Shown: positions 1 through 11,074 of the stretch, piece after piece | Position numbering within the stretch: position 1 is the first letter of the stretch | Layout of the letters: every line of letters begins with the position of its first letter | NCBI RefSeq assembly: GCF_914767665.1 | Contig: NC_059506.1 | Span: forward strand, 20,685,825-20,749,824 | Direction: 5' to 3' | DNA from: Harmonia axyridis | Lineage: Eukaryota; Arthropoda; Insecta; Coleoptera; Coccinellidae | DNA: 64,000 nucleotides | Translations under genes and position numbers: made by a program | The notes under the pieces: generated by a model | The model's database searches: none | What the model was told of the DNA's origin: nothing | What the model saw: the letters and a program-made list of their open reading frames with translations, nothing else

Positions 1-2044
1 GTAGACTATTTATGTATATGAGAAAGAGAAGTGGTCCAAGAACCATGCCCTGTGGAACTCCAAAAGTAATCGTCCTTTCTTCACTCAGTTTATTATTTAC
101 CATTACTATTTGTTTTCTGTTTGTAAGATAGCTTCTGACCAGGTCGTGCATTGATCCGCGGAATCCGTAGTTATACATCTTTTCTAAAAGTTTTTCATGG
201 CTTACCGTGTCAAAAGCCTTCGCAAGATCAACAAACACAGCCAAAGTTGGGATATTTGTATCTATGTTTTCATATGACCTAGTTGTTAAAGTTTTTATTG
301 CATCTTCTGTTGAAAGTCCCTGTCGAAAACCATATTGATTTCTTGACAATATTTTATTTTTTTCCAAAAAATGTATCATCCGTACTTTAAGCAATCTCTC
401 AAGAATCTTCCCTATATTCGAAATTAAAGTGATCGGCCTATAATTCGTCATTTCTGATTTATCCCCATTTTTGTATACCGGCTTCACAATACCAGTTTTT
501 AAGATTTCAGGAAAACAACCACTCTGGAAGCCAGTGTTCACCAGATAAGTTAGAGGCTCAGCTATTTCATCTTTTATTTCTTTCAACGTTTCGGCTTTAA
601 TTCCATCAAATCTGGTTGACTTTTTAGTTTTTAACTCTGATATAGCCCTAATGATCTCCAGCGGCTCTACAGAAGCTAGATAGAAAGAATTATCAATTTT
701 AAAATCAGTTTCGAGGAAATCATCGGGAGTTTTTATTTTGCTAGAATATGTTTCACCTAGATTTGTGTAATACTCATTGAAAGCTTGTGCGATCTCAAAA
801 TCATCCTCAATTTTTTGTTTATCTTCTGTTTGTAGGTAATTTATTTTTGTTTCAGATTTATGATCATTACATATATCCCTCACACAGTCCCACAACACCT
901 TCGACTCCGAACCCTCTCGAACACGTTTCTGAAAATAATTTAGTTTAGCTTCCCTAATTTTTTTTTGGACCTCATTTTTGCACCTTGTATATTCATGTTT
1001 CAAAATTGGATTATTAGGTTCTTTTTTCAATCTACAATACAGTTCATTCTTGTACTGAACAAATTTGCAAATTGATGCTGTCATCCACATTTTTCTCCTT
1101 CTTTGGTTTTTTTTTATGGTGATCGTGGTTGTGCACTCCTCAATATATTCAGTTAAAATATGAATGAAGCTATCCGCAATCCCATCTACCTCATCATGTT
1201 CATACACCCTTAGCCAAGATTCATTTTTCAGATTTTTTTTTAGCATACAATAATTAATATATTTTGTTTCTATTTTGCAATTTTTGTTTTTATATTTAAT
1301 TTTTAGATCTAGGCCCAAAATGACAGGATAATGATCTGTTACGAGATGCTGCAGAATGTCAGCATCAGCATCGTCACCTCCGGGGCTAAAACCTCTCACA
1401 AAAAAATGATCGAGACAAGTTCCGCTGTCTGGACGCGTTGGAAGATTTATCATAGTGGCGAACCCATATGAGGATAAAATGTTCTTATATTCCTCTACTA
1501 AATTGTCATGACTGAGTAAGTTTACATTCATATCGCCAGCAATAATATGTTTCATTTTCAAACTTATATTTTGTAGGTATTTCCTTATCTCAATGTTGAA
1601 CGACTCTAAAGCTGTCCCTGGCAACCGATATATGGCGGACAGTTTGAAATTTTCTCCATTCGATGTTTTTATATCAATATCTAATAAGTTAGAGTAATCA
1701 ATTTTGATTATTTGGCATTTATAATTAATGTTTTCTTTGATATATACTAATACACCGTCATTTTTGTTGAATTTTCCTTCATTATAAACAATATTATATC
1801 CTGGTATATTATATAGGTCTATATTCTCTACATGAAATGTTTCTGTTAAAATTATAACCTCATATTGTAGTTTAGTCATCTCCATTAGTATTTTCAACTC
1901 ATCAAAATTTTTTTGTATGCTCCGTATGTTCATTTGAAATAGCTTAAAGTTCTTACTAATTATATTTTTATCAATTTTATGTACATTTTCAATTATTTTA
2001 GTGTTATAGTCTTCGTTTTGATAATCCCTGATAAACCTATCCAT
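1..2044 (-). CDS. Non-LTR retrotransposon ORF2 (APE endonuclease + reverse transcriptase), 3'-partial
   Basis: The frame stays open from the ATG at 2044 down to base 1 (681 codons) and runs off the left edge. The N-terminal half is an APE-type endonuclease, which nicks target DNA: visible motifs are LTETF, AIYR, AGDMNVN near codon 171, LDHFF and TDHYPV. The reverse transcriptase follows with NYRPITLISNIGKILERLL, QYGFRQGLST, the first catalytic aspartate in FVDLAKAFD (near codon 606) and GVPQGMVLGPLLF at the window edge. The second catalytic box (YxDD) would lie outside. No stop or frameshift was seen in the stretches translated by hand. Together with ORF1 125 bp upstream this is the usual two-ORF layout of CR1/Jockey-group elements; the clade is inferred. 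It probably lies in an upstream intron of ppk gene A. Confidence 0.9.
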   Translation of the reverse strand, partial: MDRFIRDYQNEDYNTKIIENVHKIDKNIISKNFKLFQMNIRSIQKNFDELKILMEMTKLQYEVIILTETFHVENIDLYNIPGYNIVYNEGKFNKNDGVLVYIKENINYKCQIIKIDYSNLLDIDIKTSNGENFKLSAIYRLPGTALESFNIEIRKYLQNISLKMKHIIAGDMNVNLLSHDNLVEEYKNILSSYGFATMINLPTRPDSGTCLDHFFVRGFSPGGDDADADILQHLVTDHYPVILGLDLKIKYKNKNCKIETKYINYCMLKKNLKNESWLRVYEHDEVDGIADSFIHILTEYIEECTTTITIKKNQRRRKMWMTASICKFVQYKNELYCRLKKEPNNPILKHEYTRCKNEVQKKIREAKLNYFQKRVREGSESKVLWDCVRDICNDHKSETKINYLQTEDKQKIEDDFEIAQAFNEYYTNLGETYSSKIKTPDDFLETDFKIDNSFYLASVEPLEIIRAISELKTKKSTRFDGIKAETLKEIKDEIAEPLTYLVNTGFQSGCFPEILKTGIVKPVYKNGDKSEMTNYRPITLISNIGKILERLLKVRMIHFLEKNKILSRNQYGFRQGLSTEDAIKTLTTRSYENIDTNIPTLAVFVDLAKAFDTVSHEKLLEKMYNYGFRGSMHDLVRSYLTNRKQIVMVNNKLSEERTITFGVPQGMVLGPLLFLIYINSL

Positions 2045-2169
2045 ACTTTTTAAATATTTTAGCTCTTTTTATGTCGTTATACCTACATATACAATCTTGA
2101 AAGTCTGAACGCCACACGTATACCGCTGGAAAATGGATGGAAAGAGGGACAATTTATTCTACGTACATT

Positions 2170-3033
2170 TTAATTTTCGGGCATCGGTCTGCTCCGAAGT
2201 TTCATCGCTTCGGTTGCACCTTCTTTCGCGGATTTTTCCTTCGATGTATAGATCTTCTTATGGGTGGTCAACTGCGGAGTAGTTTTTTTGATTGCTCTCT
2301 CGTGTATTGATGGAATTTTGCAGGATGGTCCGTTTGCCTCCCCCTCTGTGTAATCGCTGTTAACTCTTTCACAGGAACTCTGTTTTCGGTCTCTTAAAGG
2401 TGTATGGGGTGCACTACTGGATTTGACCTCCTCTCCAGTGTTTTCTAGGTCTTCTAATGTATATATGTTCTTCCCAATTACTAATTTATTACCCCTGATA
2501 TATGCTACTTGTCCTTCTTGTCTTGCGTTTTTGAGGAATTTATTCAATGTTTTTATTTCCTCCCGTTGCTGCAAAGTTAGGTCATTTGCTATGGATACAC
2601 CGGTATTTTTCAACTTTTTCGTGTTTTTGAAAATGAGCTTCTTCTTTAAATGTGAAATCAGTTCAATTTTTATGGGACAATTTTTCGTTTTTCCTAGAGG
2701 ATAAAGGTCACCTATATCAGATTCCACCAACCCAACTTCCAACAGTCGAGTGAGTTCCTCACAAACAAGTGCTGTAGTTACTTTTTCACTCCTCTTCTTC
2801 AATCCAAATATAATTAAGTTGTTTTTATTCTGTTGGCGTTTGGAAAGTTCTAATTGTTCTTTTAGTTGCAGATTTTCTCGTTCCAGACAGTTCAGTCTGC
2901 CCTTCAGTTCCTGAATTTCCAAAATCAGCCTAGTTTCGGAGGCACTTATACTGTTTTTCAGTTCTTTTTTACTGTTTATTATCTCATCCAGTATCTGCCT
3001 TGTTGAAATTTCTTTTGTCGCCACTTCAGACAT
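2170..3033 (-). CDS. Non-LTR retrotransposon ORF1 (nucleic-acid-binding chaperone-like protein)
   Basis: A 287-codon frame starting at the first in-frame ATG (3033); the open frame continues upstream to a TTG at 3075, so the start could be slightly different. The N-terminal third is Glu/Lys/Leu-rich with heptad spacing (about residues 20-75), a likely coiled coil. It is followed by NNLIIFGLKKRSEK, a motif common to ORF1 proteins of insect non-LTR elements just before an RRM-like domain, and then a basic, Ser/Thr-rich tail. ORF1 proteins bind element RNA and help form the retrotransposition particle. It lies directly 5' of ORF2 on the same strand. An intact ORF1 next to an intact ORF2 suggests a young copy. 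Confidence 0.82.
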   Translation of the reverse strand: MSEVATKEISTRQILDEIINSKKELKNSISASETRLILEIQELKGRLNCLERENLQLKEQLELSKRQQNKNNLIIFGLKKRSEKVTTALVCEELTRLLEVGLVESDIGDLYPLGKTKNCPIKIELISHLKKKLIFKNTKKLKNTGVSIANDLTLQQREEIKTLNKFLKNARQEGQVAYIRGNKLVIGKNIYTLEDLENTGEEVKSSSAPHTPLRDRKQSSCERVNSDYTEGEANGPSCKIPSIHERAIKKTTPQLTTHKKIYTSKEKSAKEGATEAMKLRSRPMPEN

Positions 3034-4700
3034 ATCACTGTGTATTTTCCGTAACTGTGTGGAACCCTTTATCAATTTATCGTCTCACAGCTGTAGGTCG
3101 CGATGAGGATTTGCGATAAATTTATGTTTTTTTCTTGAATGAATTGACCGGTAATTATTTACGTTTTATCCTTTCTTGGTGTTTTTTTCAAACTTCTCGA
3201 TCTATTTAGGAACAACTCTTATTCACTTCTTATGTACTTTATGTTTTCGTCACACTGCTTAGAGTTTTAACTTTGATTTTTTTACTGATTTGAGACGATC
3301 TCTGTAGGAGCACCAATAAACGTATTATCTCTGCGACGTCTATGAAATATATGAGTTCAACAACCAGTACTCAACTACAAACTGTTTATGAAACGTTTTT
3401 TAAATAAATCATCGTTATAAGTTGAACCATGATGGAGCAAACTCAAAAGTAGATAATTACTTGAAAAGTTTAACTCCTTTTATTTCTGCACACTGACATA
3501 AGATGGATTTGAAGAAAAAAACTCCATCACTGCCAATATATCTATTTCAGGCAAATTGTCACCTTGTCCTTTCACGAAGACTTCTTCCATTATGGTGACA
3601 TAAAAACAAAACTCGAGTTAAAACTACACTGTACAACTACAAACGGCGCGAGAGCCTTGGCGCGGCTAAGTATTTAAACGTAATTCATGGTTTAGCGATC
3701 ACAGGCAAGAGACGTGACGTCACAGAACAAAGACGTTCCGCGCTAAAATACGTAAATTTAAATAATCTATTTCTCAGTCATTTATTGATGGATTTTCAAA
3801 ATGTTTCCTCTGATTTATCAGTTTTGCTCTTTATTTTAATTCTATCGTGTCAAATATAGTATTATCAACATCACTAAACAAGTCCATTCTAAAGAGCGCT
3901 ACCTTACAGAACTCTTGTAAGCAGAACACCAAAGCAATGGGTGCAATATCTCAAAAAGTTCATCTTCCAAAAATTTGTCCAGAAGTCGCCTCTTAACCAT
4001 CGATAAAATTCAAAACGTTTAGCATAGCGGATGCCGACAATCCTGCTGAGTGCATATGTTTTTTTAGCGTCAATTACTCATAAGCTTCACATTTTGATAT
4101 TTATGAGTATAATCCACAATAAAAAACGTTTGATGGTTTTTGATGTCAATTAAATTGGTCCGTTTTCCTTCCTGTTGGTGCTGACATGTTCTACACATGT
4201 GATTTTTGTTGATCAAGCTTGATATGTCGACCTTGACTTAGCCTCCCTCCCCACTAGTGACGGCCCTGTAGAACACAATTTTGGTTTTTTTCTCCGAAAC
4301 CACAAAATGTGTTTATGTGTTATTTATATATTTGACAGAGAACTTATAAATTCATCTTATTGATGTCGTCGATTGTTGGTTAGCAGCAGCCAAATTCCAA
4401 AAATTCAACACTATACTTTTCCATTTGAATTCTCTAAGTCATTTTGTTGATATCGAAAATTTCTTTTTTTCGGCCTCAATTTTTTGTGCATTTGGTTGTT
4501 TTATTAAACGTCGGTAAATAATTTTGACGTCGTCGGTAAATCCTTTCACCTACGCAAGTGTCTAGGAAGCTGGATTGTGTAAATTATAAATCAAATTTTC
4601 GATTTATGAAATCTGGATATATGAGGAGAATGGATATGTTTGAACTACCTTCATCTAATCGAGATATTTCCTCTCATGTTAATCCAATGATTTTTTTCAG
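3034..4700. other. 5' flank of the retrotransposon and intron of ppk gene A
   Basis: No coding exon could be supported here. The first few hundred bases are presumably the 5' untranslated part of the non-LTR element, whose exact 5' end could not be fixed. A short GC-richer patch around 3640-3740 stands out against the AT-rich background. The ppk exon that should precede 4701 (equivalent to gene B exon 7) was looked for and not found, so it probably lies left of the window. Confidence 0.4.
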
Positions 4701-4878
4701 AAAACTACACTGAACATATTCTGCAAGAACATCTGGAAATGGGTTATCCAAGCATTGGATGCAACTGTTTGCCTCTGTGTGGAGATCTTACTTATAACAC
4801 TGAACTATCACAAACTGAATGGGATTGGATGAATCCGGATGAAGTTGAGTTGGACTCAATTCGGAAGGATATATCAAA
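4701..4878 (+). CDS. ppk28-like: ppk gene A penultimate exon (Cys-rich ectodomain end)
   Basis: Acceptor tttttttcag at 4691-4700, donor gtgaga at 4879. The 178 bases are 2 + 58 codons + 2. It encodes CNCLPLC, the last cysteines of the DEG/ENaC extracellular domain. It aligns with gene B exon 8 but is five codons shorter, in the loop before CNC. Confidence 0.88.
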
Positions 4879-7800
4879 GTGAGAATAATAGCTAATAATT
4901 TTTATTCCATACTAGGAATGGTGTCATTATTTTCGATTGCAACGGTTTTTTATAGCCGGAGTTCGTTATCAATCATTTTATTCGAAAACTTTCTGAAACG
5001 ATACTGTATACCTCTAAAAAGCTTCAGAACTGCCCAGAAGGCAAAATAAAGCGACCTTAACGAAAATATTGAAAATCGATTTTAATAGAAAAAGATTAAT
5101 ATCCTCATCAAAATAGTATCCACTGTATGAAAGAGATGAAATTATAAATCCGAATTGAAATAGACTAAAACATTCGATATTCATAGGAAATGTAATGAAA
5201 GTAAAAGTTATGTCTCTTTCTCTGCGTGTGAAATGAAATAATTGACATATGTAGCAAAAATTCAATGAAGAGATGTAAATATTGGCCAAACTAAATTATA
5301 TAATTTTCTGACGGAAATAATCCGGCTCGAAGGACCAATATATACGTAGGAAACAATGCTGGTTCTTAAATAAAAGTCAATATAATGAACGAGGAAGTAC
5401 ACCACCGAAAATTCCTGACCTGGTCACTATTTGGAATCCTGGATATTTGGGTTCCTCGCTAGTTCTTGTAGGAGTCGCTGGACTTCAGCAGAATTTTTTT
5501 AGAAAGGTTTATGAAAAAAATTTTGCTAACAATAGCACTAGCAAGTGGATGTATGACCCTTCTGATCAGGGCCCCCGCAACCGCGCGTGCAACGCGTGCA
5601 CCGCACGCGGGCGCCACTCTAAAAGGGCGCCAAAACCTCTTATAGCCCGCATGAAGAACCGATGGACCAAAGGTTTTCGAAAAAGATTCTTTCAAATTTT
5701 ATCAACAATTTTTTTCCCGAACGTCGCAGTAGGTACGAAATACCCAGATAATACCACCTCAAGATCCAAAATTAGCTTTGAAAATAAATTTTCTTTTTAA
5801 AAATAATTGATCAAACACTAAGTTCCTTAAATAGTAGGTTTGATATGATATCTGATTACGATAACGTTTTTTGTTTTATTTGTGATATTCTTAAATTTAA
5901 TTACAAATATCCATTAAAGTGCTGTCATACTCTTCAACAAAAGCTAACTGATCAGGAAAAAGAGAAGCAGACGTGAAAGAAAATGATTTATTCAACGAGA
6001 TAAAAGCCCTAAGATTTTTTTCATTATCTGAAGCGAAAATCCCCTTGAAATTCTACAATATATTTTTGAACTTCTTCTCTACCGAATCTTAGTATTGCCT
6101 CAAGAATCCTTCTCACTTTACCTGTGTCTGTTGCTTCTGGTGAGAGATCATTCACTGAATTAAAAATAATTAAAAACTATTTGATGGCTACCATGTCATA
6201 AGAAAGATTTTCTGGATTGTCAATCTTAGATATAGGCAAGAGATACTCGATAAAATTGATTGATTGATAATATAAAAGAATTTGTATCAGCCAAATCTGG
6301 AAAAACATCCATTCAAAGTCTGGGTTGATCCTAATTAAATGTTTATGCCTTTATGAATAATTTATAGAAGAATACAGCTTGAATTCTGAATGACATTTGG
6401 AATGTATTATGGCTAAGCAACTAACACCATAAAGTTCTCAAGGCAATGAAGGTTGCTGATAGATTTTCAACCATTCTACACTAAATTCTCAATAAAACTT
6501 AAAAAAAATAAATTCCGATTATCCAGCAGTGCATTTCTCCACCTCCCCCCTTTAAGGGGCGCCAAAATATGTTCCGCACGCGGGCGTTGATGTCCCTTGC
6601 GGGGGCCCTGCTTCTGATGTAAGAGTAATAATCCCTAATGATAAAAATAATGTGTCCTATGACCACAAAGACAGCAGTGGCTGACTTTACAGATGTGCGC
6701 CCTACAGTTAGAAGAAAGCTTTCTTTTATTCGTAAATGTGAAATTTTCTAGGGTTGGCTACTCTGGGATCTAGTGATTTATTGCCTGCTTTTGGTAATAT
6801 TTCATCAAAATTGAAATTTTGTTGACTTCAAATTGCAATTGAATTGAAATTTTGTGTTTTTGGACGTAGGCTGTTTGGAACTCATCACAAAAAACATCAA
6901 TTGAAATCAAACAGTATACAGGGCGAGGAACACGACCTGCTACAATGAACCTAATCTGCAGTTATTAAGAGGAAACATATCTACGTGGCTACTCAGTTAA
7001 AAAAAAATTTGATTTATTTTTTCTTACAAATCACCGATTCTTATAGAGTTTCACATTATTCGCTTCAACAATAAATTACATTGTGAATAAATAAATGAAA
7101 TATAATTTAATTTGGCCTTTTGAATATCAAGAAAAAAATCAAATAAATATTATCAGAAATTGGGAAATTTAGATTTCCAAGCACGCCATATCTTTTGGAC
7201 AAACTATAATTATTGATGATAAATACGTTATTATTATTATTCATTATCAATTATAATATTCATATCAAACATTGATTATTATGAGAACCAATAAATAAAT
7301 TACGGTCTCAAGATATGTTTTAATAGAATATCTACCGTAAATTTATCGAACATGTCGAGAAAAAGATACCAATGTATCCAAACGATAAAAGCTCTCAGCA
7401 GCTATTTGCGATGACCTCCAAAATCAACTTGAAACGTTAATAAACTTCGTTGATTGATTCGAATATTGAAGGTATGCAGTATACATCTCAATACACATAT
7501 ATATTGAAACTTGACTAGTTGAATTCAAGGGCGTAGATCTTTTTTTTCTTGAGAGGGTAATCGAAAAAAAATTTTTTTGACGAAAGGTTTGATAACGAAG
7601 TTCGACCGAATTACTCTTAACTTACTGGATCTTATAATAATTTGAATTTTCCTGAAGATTACTGAAGAATTGTTTGACAAGAACAATTTACAATGTTCTA
7701 ATCTACCAGTAGTTCATCAGAAAAAATAACACCCTGTAGATTTGTATTCAAAATTAACATTTCACCAGATAAAAACTTCAAATTGGTATAACTATGCCAA

Positions 7801-8710
7801 ATATAAGTTGAATATCTTATGGAGGTTAGGTGCTATGAGAGAAAAACTTAAACTTTAACACCTGAATCTCGAAAACAAATCGTTTGCGGACCCATGTTAT
7901 AGGATTTCATTTCTTAGAATGATCCGAAGAATCTGTCATTTTCGTTTGTACCTCCAATTCAGGAACACCCTATAGTCAATTCAAAACAACTGTCTTCACA
8001 AATAAATTAAAATTTGACTGAAACACATTAAATTGTAAAACACAGCAGCACAGACAATTTTTCGATGCGAATAACTCAGTTCAGTTCGATTGCAGTATTA
8101 AAATTTAGTGACAAAAATGATACAAAAAACCGAAAACAACGGGTAAGTGTATACCGATGACGAATGCAAAAATCACAGTTGGCAAAACAAGAGACGGAAA
8201 TTATATAACACTGCAACGGTATAAATGATTATATTTATTGATTTTATTTTCATTGTTGTTTGAGAGAAATAATATCAATGTTTCGACTAGCGATATCAAT
8301 GAATATCGAAATGCGAAATCTTGAGAAGCTACTGTGTAGCGAAACGATTGTTAATTGAATAATAACAAAGTGGAAATAGAATAACTGTCATTTAATTTTT
8401 ATTTCCAAGATTTTCATCATGCACAATTATTTCTATTCTTCTATGCTGCTTTCTGAACATTTTCGAAGCTGAAGTGAGTTCTTTTTTCAGGTATCATGCT
8501 TCAGGAGTTAAGATTTTCTTCAAGACTGGAATTTTCCTTCCTACTCGAAGACATGAACTATATGGAACCACAGATTTGATATCAAATATTGGTGGAATTT
8601 TGAACCTTTTCGTCGGAGTTTCATTGATAACTTCTGCCGAAATAATATATTTCCTATCATTCAAACTGTTAGATAATTATTACAGATATAGACAATGGAT
8701 TGGGCCATGA
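4701..8710 (+). CDS. ppk28-like: ppk gene A, 3' end: DEG/ENaC pickpocket-like channel (last two exons)
   Basis: Two exons, 4701-4878 and 8491-8710, joined across a 3.6-kb intron. Both splice sites are canonical and the phase (AA|G) matches the equivalent gene B junction (AG|A). The first carries the DEG/ENaC Cys signature CNCLPLCGDLTY. The second encodes the pre-TM2 segment and TM2, with SNIGG, the selectivity-filter tripeptide GVS and SAEIIYF, then a 16-residue cytoplasmic tail ending in TGA at 8710. An AATAAA is at 8768-8773. The 5' exons must lie left of the window. The intron holds a 1-kb hAT element. PPK channels are trimeric amiloride-sensitive cation channels of sensory and epithelial cells; which PPK this is remains inferred. 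Confidence 0.87.
4879..5558. other. Intron of gene A, no feature seen
   Basis: AT-rich intronic sequence between the penultimate exon and the hAT insertion. Small open frames on both strands have no recognisable motif. Confidence 0.5.
5567..6610. mobile_element. Non-autonomous hAT-type DNA transposon (1,044 bp)
   Basis: Begins CAGGGCCCCCGCAA at 5567 and ends with the exact inverse at 6597-6610. It is flanked by a perfect 8-bp target duplication CTTCTGAT at 5559-5566 and 6611-6618. An 8-bp duplication plus a CAGGG start is the hAT signature. Both ends are GC-rich with subterminal inverse copies of gcgccaaaa, in sharp contrast to the AT-rich interior. No transposase of convincing length is present, so it would depend on a partner element. 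The perfect duplication suggests a fairly recent insertion. It sits in the last intron of ppk gene A. Confidence 0.9.
6619..8490. other. Remainder of gene A last intron, with a dispersed repeat
   Basis: No exon seen. About 6711-6855 (from AGAAAGCTTTCTTTTATTCGT to the ttgaaattg-rich end) is clearly related to 10776-10891, so it is one copy of a dispersed repeat. The stretch near 7530-7990 has fragments such as caccctgtaga and caccctatag that resemble ends of the palindromic repeats elsewhere in the window. Confidence 0.45.
8491..8710 (+). CDS. ppk28-like: ppk gene A last exon (TM2 and C-terminus)
   Basis: Acceptor cttttttcag at 8481-8490. The exon completes a Lys codon and then encodes 72 residues and TGA. 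It contains FLPTRRHELYG, SNIGG, the pore filter GVS and TM2. The usual LGLF before the filter reads LNLF here. Confidence 0.9.
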
Positions 8711-9403
8711 AGGAGCAAGGCATCCATTTAGAATTTCTTGTTGTATGAAGCAAATTTTGAATATTATAATAAATATAAGCTTATATACGAAATCTTAGTT
8801 CATCTATACTATGTTTATTCTGTTCATGACATGACGACACATCTGATGAGATTTTGGTACCAACAAAATACTTCTTGTTTCTCCTTGCAGCTTTCACAAA
8901 TCTGGGGATATTACTCGGCCTGCTATCAATTCACGATGTTGCCGATTTGTCATTTTGATTATAATTTAACCCGTAACCAGTGAGGTCCAATACTTGTTAA
9001 GTATGTGGAGTCCCACAGACTCCTTTACATATTTTTGAGCTATGTCAAATGCGAGATTATTTTTTTCAAATATTTTCATTCGAGAGTAGTTTGATTGATG
9101 AACGTCAAGATTATCAAGAAATACATTTTTTGTTTTGATTTTCAAAGATATTCAAAGAAAACCCTTTCGAATGGTAAAAATAAAGATGAGGGGAAAAATA
9201 ATATATTTCTCACAAAACTAAATGAAGAAATCAAAATTTTTGATTTTGATTGAAGTGATTATATGACATTCCACTCTTCAATATACCTACAAAATAGTAT
9301 CTCAAGGTGGTGAAAAAAAAGAGACAAAATAAGGCAAAAAAAAACTTTATCATTGCATACTTTCATCTTCGATTGCATACTTTCCTACCGCACCAGAGGT
9401 TAA
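8711..9403. other. 3' UTR and intergenic sequence between ppk genes A and B
   Basis: AATAAA at 8768-8773 is a plausible polyadenylation signal for gene A. Nothing else is recognised before the hAT element. Confidence 0.4.
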
Positions 9404-9411
9404 TTGGCTTG

Positions 9412-10542
9412 CAGGGGCGGATACAGGGGGGGCCATGGGGGCCATGGCTTCCCCCTCGCGGACCTTAAAAATGTATCCTGAAAAATCGAAAAATATGCGT
9501 GGGCACTCACAAGGGTGAAAGATTGGAAATGATCTAGAATGACAGGTTGAATGTATTGGTATTAATGCATATACATGGAACCATTTGCAGCAGTCTTAAT
9601 GTTGAAATATTATACAAAGATACGCTAGTCAAAAAAATCTGAAAATAGGAGACTAGAATTTGTTATTAAATTTTTGATATTTGATCACATGTTTTTATTT
9701 AATAGGTGTAGTAAAAAGGAATTCATTATTTTACCAGTGGATGGCTTTAGTTCTCTGTATCTCGCGTTCTACAAGTCCGATCGGGTTTCACTATATGGCG
9801 TTAGAAAGATGAGATTTCGCAGTACAAAAACATTCTGACAGTTTTGTGATGAGTTGACTCAGTTAAGTTTGAGTGCTCCACAAAGATGGACACTAGCAAA
9901 AAGGAAATATGCTAAATTTTATAGTTTTTCTTAGATAAAGACAAAAATACCAGCCAGGCGGCTGAAAATGTAAATAGTGTTTTTGTACCTGATACTGTAA
10001 TAGCCAATCACTTGCAATTTTAGTTTCGTCGATTCCGTTCCGGTAATTTCGATGTCAAAGATGCACCACCCACTGGAAGGGCAATCAGGGCCGCCGCCAG
10101 GAGCGGCATACCGGACATGTTGCCGGGGCGCCAAATCGTAGGGGCGCAAAGTCAGTTAATAGAACAAGACTTTTTGGCACTTCTATTAACTTGGAACTGT
10201 ACTTAATTATCGAACGAAACAGCGCAAATTGGATCATTCTAACTACGGTTATTGAAGCCTTGTTCTTCATGCAAAAATAATGGTTTTTTTTTTACTACAT
10301 CTTATACTTTCTTGCGCATGAGTTTTCTTATGAAATGAATTAACATATATTTATGAAATATGTGGAATTTTTTTTTAACTTGTTTTTGTCCTACAAAAAT
10401 TTTGGAAACTGAATTTGATATGATTTACTGAAATCCATCTTTCTATAAAAAAAAACACTTGACCCAGTAGGTACCAACAAAAATTTCCGCTATTTTGACT
10501 TTCTATGGCCCCCCTCTCAAACATCGTCTGGATCCGCCCCTG
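9412..10542. mobile_element. Second non-autonomous hAT-type transposon (1,131 bp)
   Basis: Starts CAGGGGCGGATACAG at 9412 and ends with an inverse GGATCCGCCCCTG at 10542. It is flanked by perfect 8-bp duplications TTGGCTTG at 9404-9411 and 10543-10550. The GC-rich ends include an inverse pair around ggccatgg/ggccccc. No transposase frame was seen. A further GC-rich block at 10086-10150 begins CAGGGCCGCCGCCAGG, resembling another hAT end, so the element may itself contain a hAT fragment. It lies between ppk genes A and B. Confidence 0.87.
10086..10150. repeat. GC-rich hAT-like end nested in the 9412-10542 element
   Basis: CAGGGCCGCCGCCAGG followed by ggggcgccaaa and ggggcgcaaag. This resembles the 5' end and subterminal gcgccaaaa motif of the 5567-6610 element. 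No matching right end or target duplication was found, so it is called only as a fragment. Confidence 0.4.
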
Positions 10543-10775
10543 TTGGCTTGCTGCAATTACAGCATAACTAAGCTGTCTTCCTGTGCATTTTGGTGGGCGC
10601 AAATAATATTATTTTCGATATCCTCAAATCACTCAGAATTTTGATGGTCTAAGGGTCAGTTTCATAATCCATCAGAAAAGGCTTTCCTTGGTAAATACCG
10701 TTTAAGTAGAAAGTCTCCTTCGAATGAAGCTTGAAAGTGGCTTCGGTTTCATGAACATATTTCGAACTTCTTTTA

Positions 10776-10891
10776 GAGAAAGCTTTCTTTCATTCGTAAG
10801 TGTTACTAGAATTGGCTACTCTGGGAAAAAGAGATTTATTGTCTGCGATTGAAATTGTGTTTAATTGAAATTGAAATTGAATTGAAATTTT
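10776..10891. repeat. Second copy of the AGAAAGCTTTCTTT dispersed repeat
   Basis: Matches 6711-6855 in order: agaaagctttctttcattcgtaa, ggctactctggga, gatttattg, then runs of attgaaatt. Function and family are unknown. Confidence 0.5.
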
Positions 10892-11044
10892 CTGAATGAA
10901 GTGAAAGTAAATGAGGGCCTTCAACTTCGAATATGATAAATCTAACAGAAAAAGTTTATGTGGAAAAGAACAACGTGTGGTGGAAATGACATAACATGAT
11001 GGGGTTATGTTTTGAAGTCATAGAGCATGCGTGAAGAGAAGGAT

Positions 11045-11074
11045 ATAGTGGGTTTTAACATTAAAACCCACTAT
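11045..11074. repeat. Perfect 30-bp inverted repeat (14-bp arms, 2-nt centre)
   Basis: Arms ATAGTGGGTTTTAA and TTAAAACCCACTAT flank CA. It lies about 640 bp upstream of the gene B start codon. Confidence 0.7.

Noticed and set aside
5447..5800. 117-codon + strand frame and its 78-codon antisense mirror
   Set aside because: They straddle the left end of the hAT element and are produced by its GC-rich tip.
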